From assembly GCF_900114455.1 (NCBI RefSeq), contig NZ_FOTC01000001.1, positions 62,001 through 126,000 on the forward strand: 64,000 nt of DNA, read 5' to 3'. Both the position numbers and the translations under genes were made by a program. The DNA comes from Halogranum rubrum (GTDB lineage: Archaea; Halobacteriota; Halobacteria; Halobacteriales; Haloferacaceae). Within the stretch, counting starts at the first letter, position 1; every line of letters begins with the position of its first letter. Below the pieces are notes generated by a model. It saw only the letters and a list, made by a program, of their open reading frames with translations. It searched no databases and was not told the DNA's origin. Positions 63,679-64,000 of this stretch are shown in pieces.

Positions 63679-64000
63679 ATGGCCGCCGAAGCAGCGGGGA
63701 ACTTGATTCCACTCGTCGCCGCAATCATCGCCATCGGCGTCATCTCACAGGTGCTCGCCGACCGGCTACAGGTGCCGAGTATCATCTTCCTCATCACTGC
63801 GGGTATCCTCCTCGGACCGGAGGTTCTCGGCATCGTCACTCGCGATTCGTTCGGGAACGCACTGCCCGCAATCGTCGGTCTCTCGGTGGCGATTATCGTC
63901 TTCGAGGGGGCGTTCCACGTCCGTATCGAGAAACTCAGAGAGGCGCCGGCGGCGACGCTCCGACTCGTCACCGTCGGTGCGCTCATCTCGCTCGTGGGAA
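63679..64000 (+). CDS. Cation:proton antiporter, 5' part
   Basis: The first 107 codons of a membrane antiporter, cut by the window end. MAAEAAGNLIPLVAAIIAIG and the span LQVPSIIFLITAGILLGPEVLG are typical of the CPA family (NhaP/KefB-like) start. Na+/H+ exchange is likely, as expected in a salt-loving organism. ATG 63679 was chosen; the inverted repeat CCACCA...TGGTGG lies directly upstream. Confidence 0.8.
   Translation, partial: MAAEAAGNLIPLVAAIIAIGVISQVLADRLQVPSIIFLITAGILLGPEVLGIVTRDSFGNALPAIVGLSVAIIVFEGAFHVRIEKLREAPAATLRLVTVGALISLVG

Overview
The window is chromosomal DNA from a haloarchaeon, most likely of the Haloferax/Halogeometricum type. Evidence for this: the DNA is GC-rich with strong G/C preference at third codon positions; the predicted proteins are very acidic; many genes start 25-30 bp after a TATA-like box with no leader; Tat-type signals and lipoboxes are frequent; and there are archaeal markers (aIF1/SUI1, Tsr3, CofE, a BHB-intron tRNA, archaeal MutS/MutL, MTHFS, a NOG1-like GTPase). 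Assignments come from reading translations and motifs only; no database search was run, and DUF numbers are from memory.

Layout. 1-5.5 kb: HalOD1 protein, ferredoxin-type nitrite/sulfite reductase, small haloarchaeal proteins, a DUF7119-like protein and an M20 peptidase. 5.58-6.26 kb: an intron-containing tRNA-Lys(UUU) followed by three extra copies of its 3' end. 6.3-13.4 kb: DUF4397 protein, dUTPase/dCTP deaminase-type enzyme, aconitase, RimI, DUF5810/DUF5809 pair, Nudix and rhodanese genes. 13.4-13.9 kb: AT-rich non-coding island with an odd class II-like tRNA structure. 13.9-20.8 kb: surface metalloprotease-like protein, aIF1, and the MoxR-DUF58-transglutaminase operon. 21-26.5 kb: mutS-mutL and a PspA-like gene. 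26.6-29.3 kb: PadR regulator, MFS transporter and a divergent TrmB-like regulator. 29.4-35.4 kb: acyl-CoA ligase, IclR regulator, and a Tat subunit with GMC oxidoreductase. 35.4-41.2 kb: F420-dependent reductase with cofE, phosphoesterase, Nudix-eIF2B fusion, 2-hydroxyacid dehydrogenase and NOG1-like GTPase.

41.2-43 kb is an accessory island: a TPR-like gene with low GC, a lipoprotein, and degenerate copies of one short motif. 43-52 kb holds SIMPL and PQQ-propeller lipoproteins, a TIGR00341 membrane protein, MTHFS, EngB, DUF5518, Tsr3, SerS and DUF4177. 52-55 kb holds a LolA-like protein, a candidate structured RNA with its own TATA box and operator-like palindrome, and a winged-helix/membrane-protein pair. 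55-64 kb holds an alpha/beta hydrolase, an SLC13 transporter, an XRE-like protein, two CPBP intramembrane proteases, a Tat lipoprotein, an MBL hydrolase, a long-chain acyl-CoA ligase and the start of a cation:proton antiporter.

Functional modules: F420 biosynthesis with an F420 enzyme (cofE-mer, overlapping by one base); mismatch repair (mutS-mutL); MoxR chaperone with DUF58 and transglutaminase; a membrane-associated GMC dehydrogenase; and several regulator/target pairs. The most unusual content is non-coding: the tRNA-Lys intron and its serial 3'-end repeats, the odd tRNA-like element, the multi-stem RNA candidate near 53.8 kb, and matched palindromes around the IclR/acyl-CoA ligase locus.
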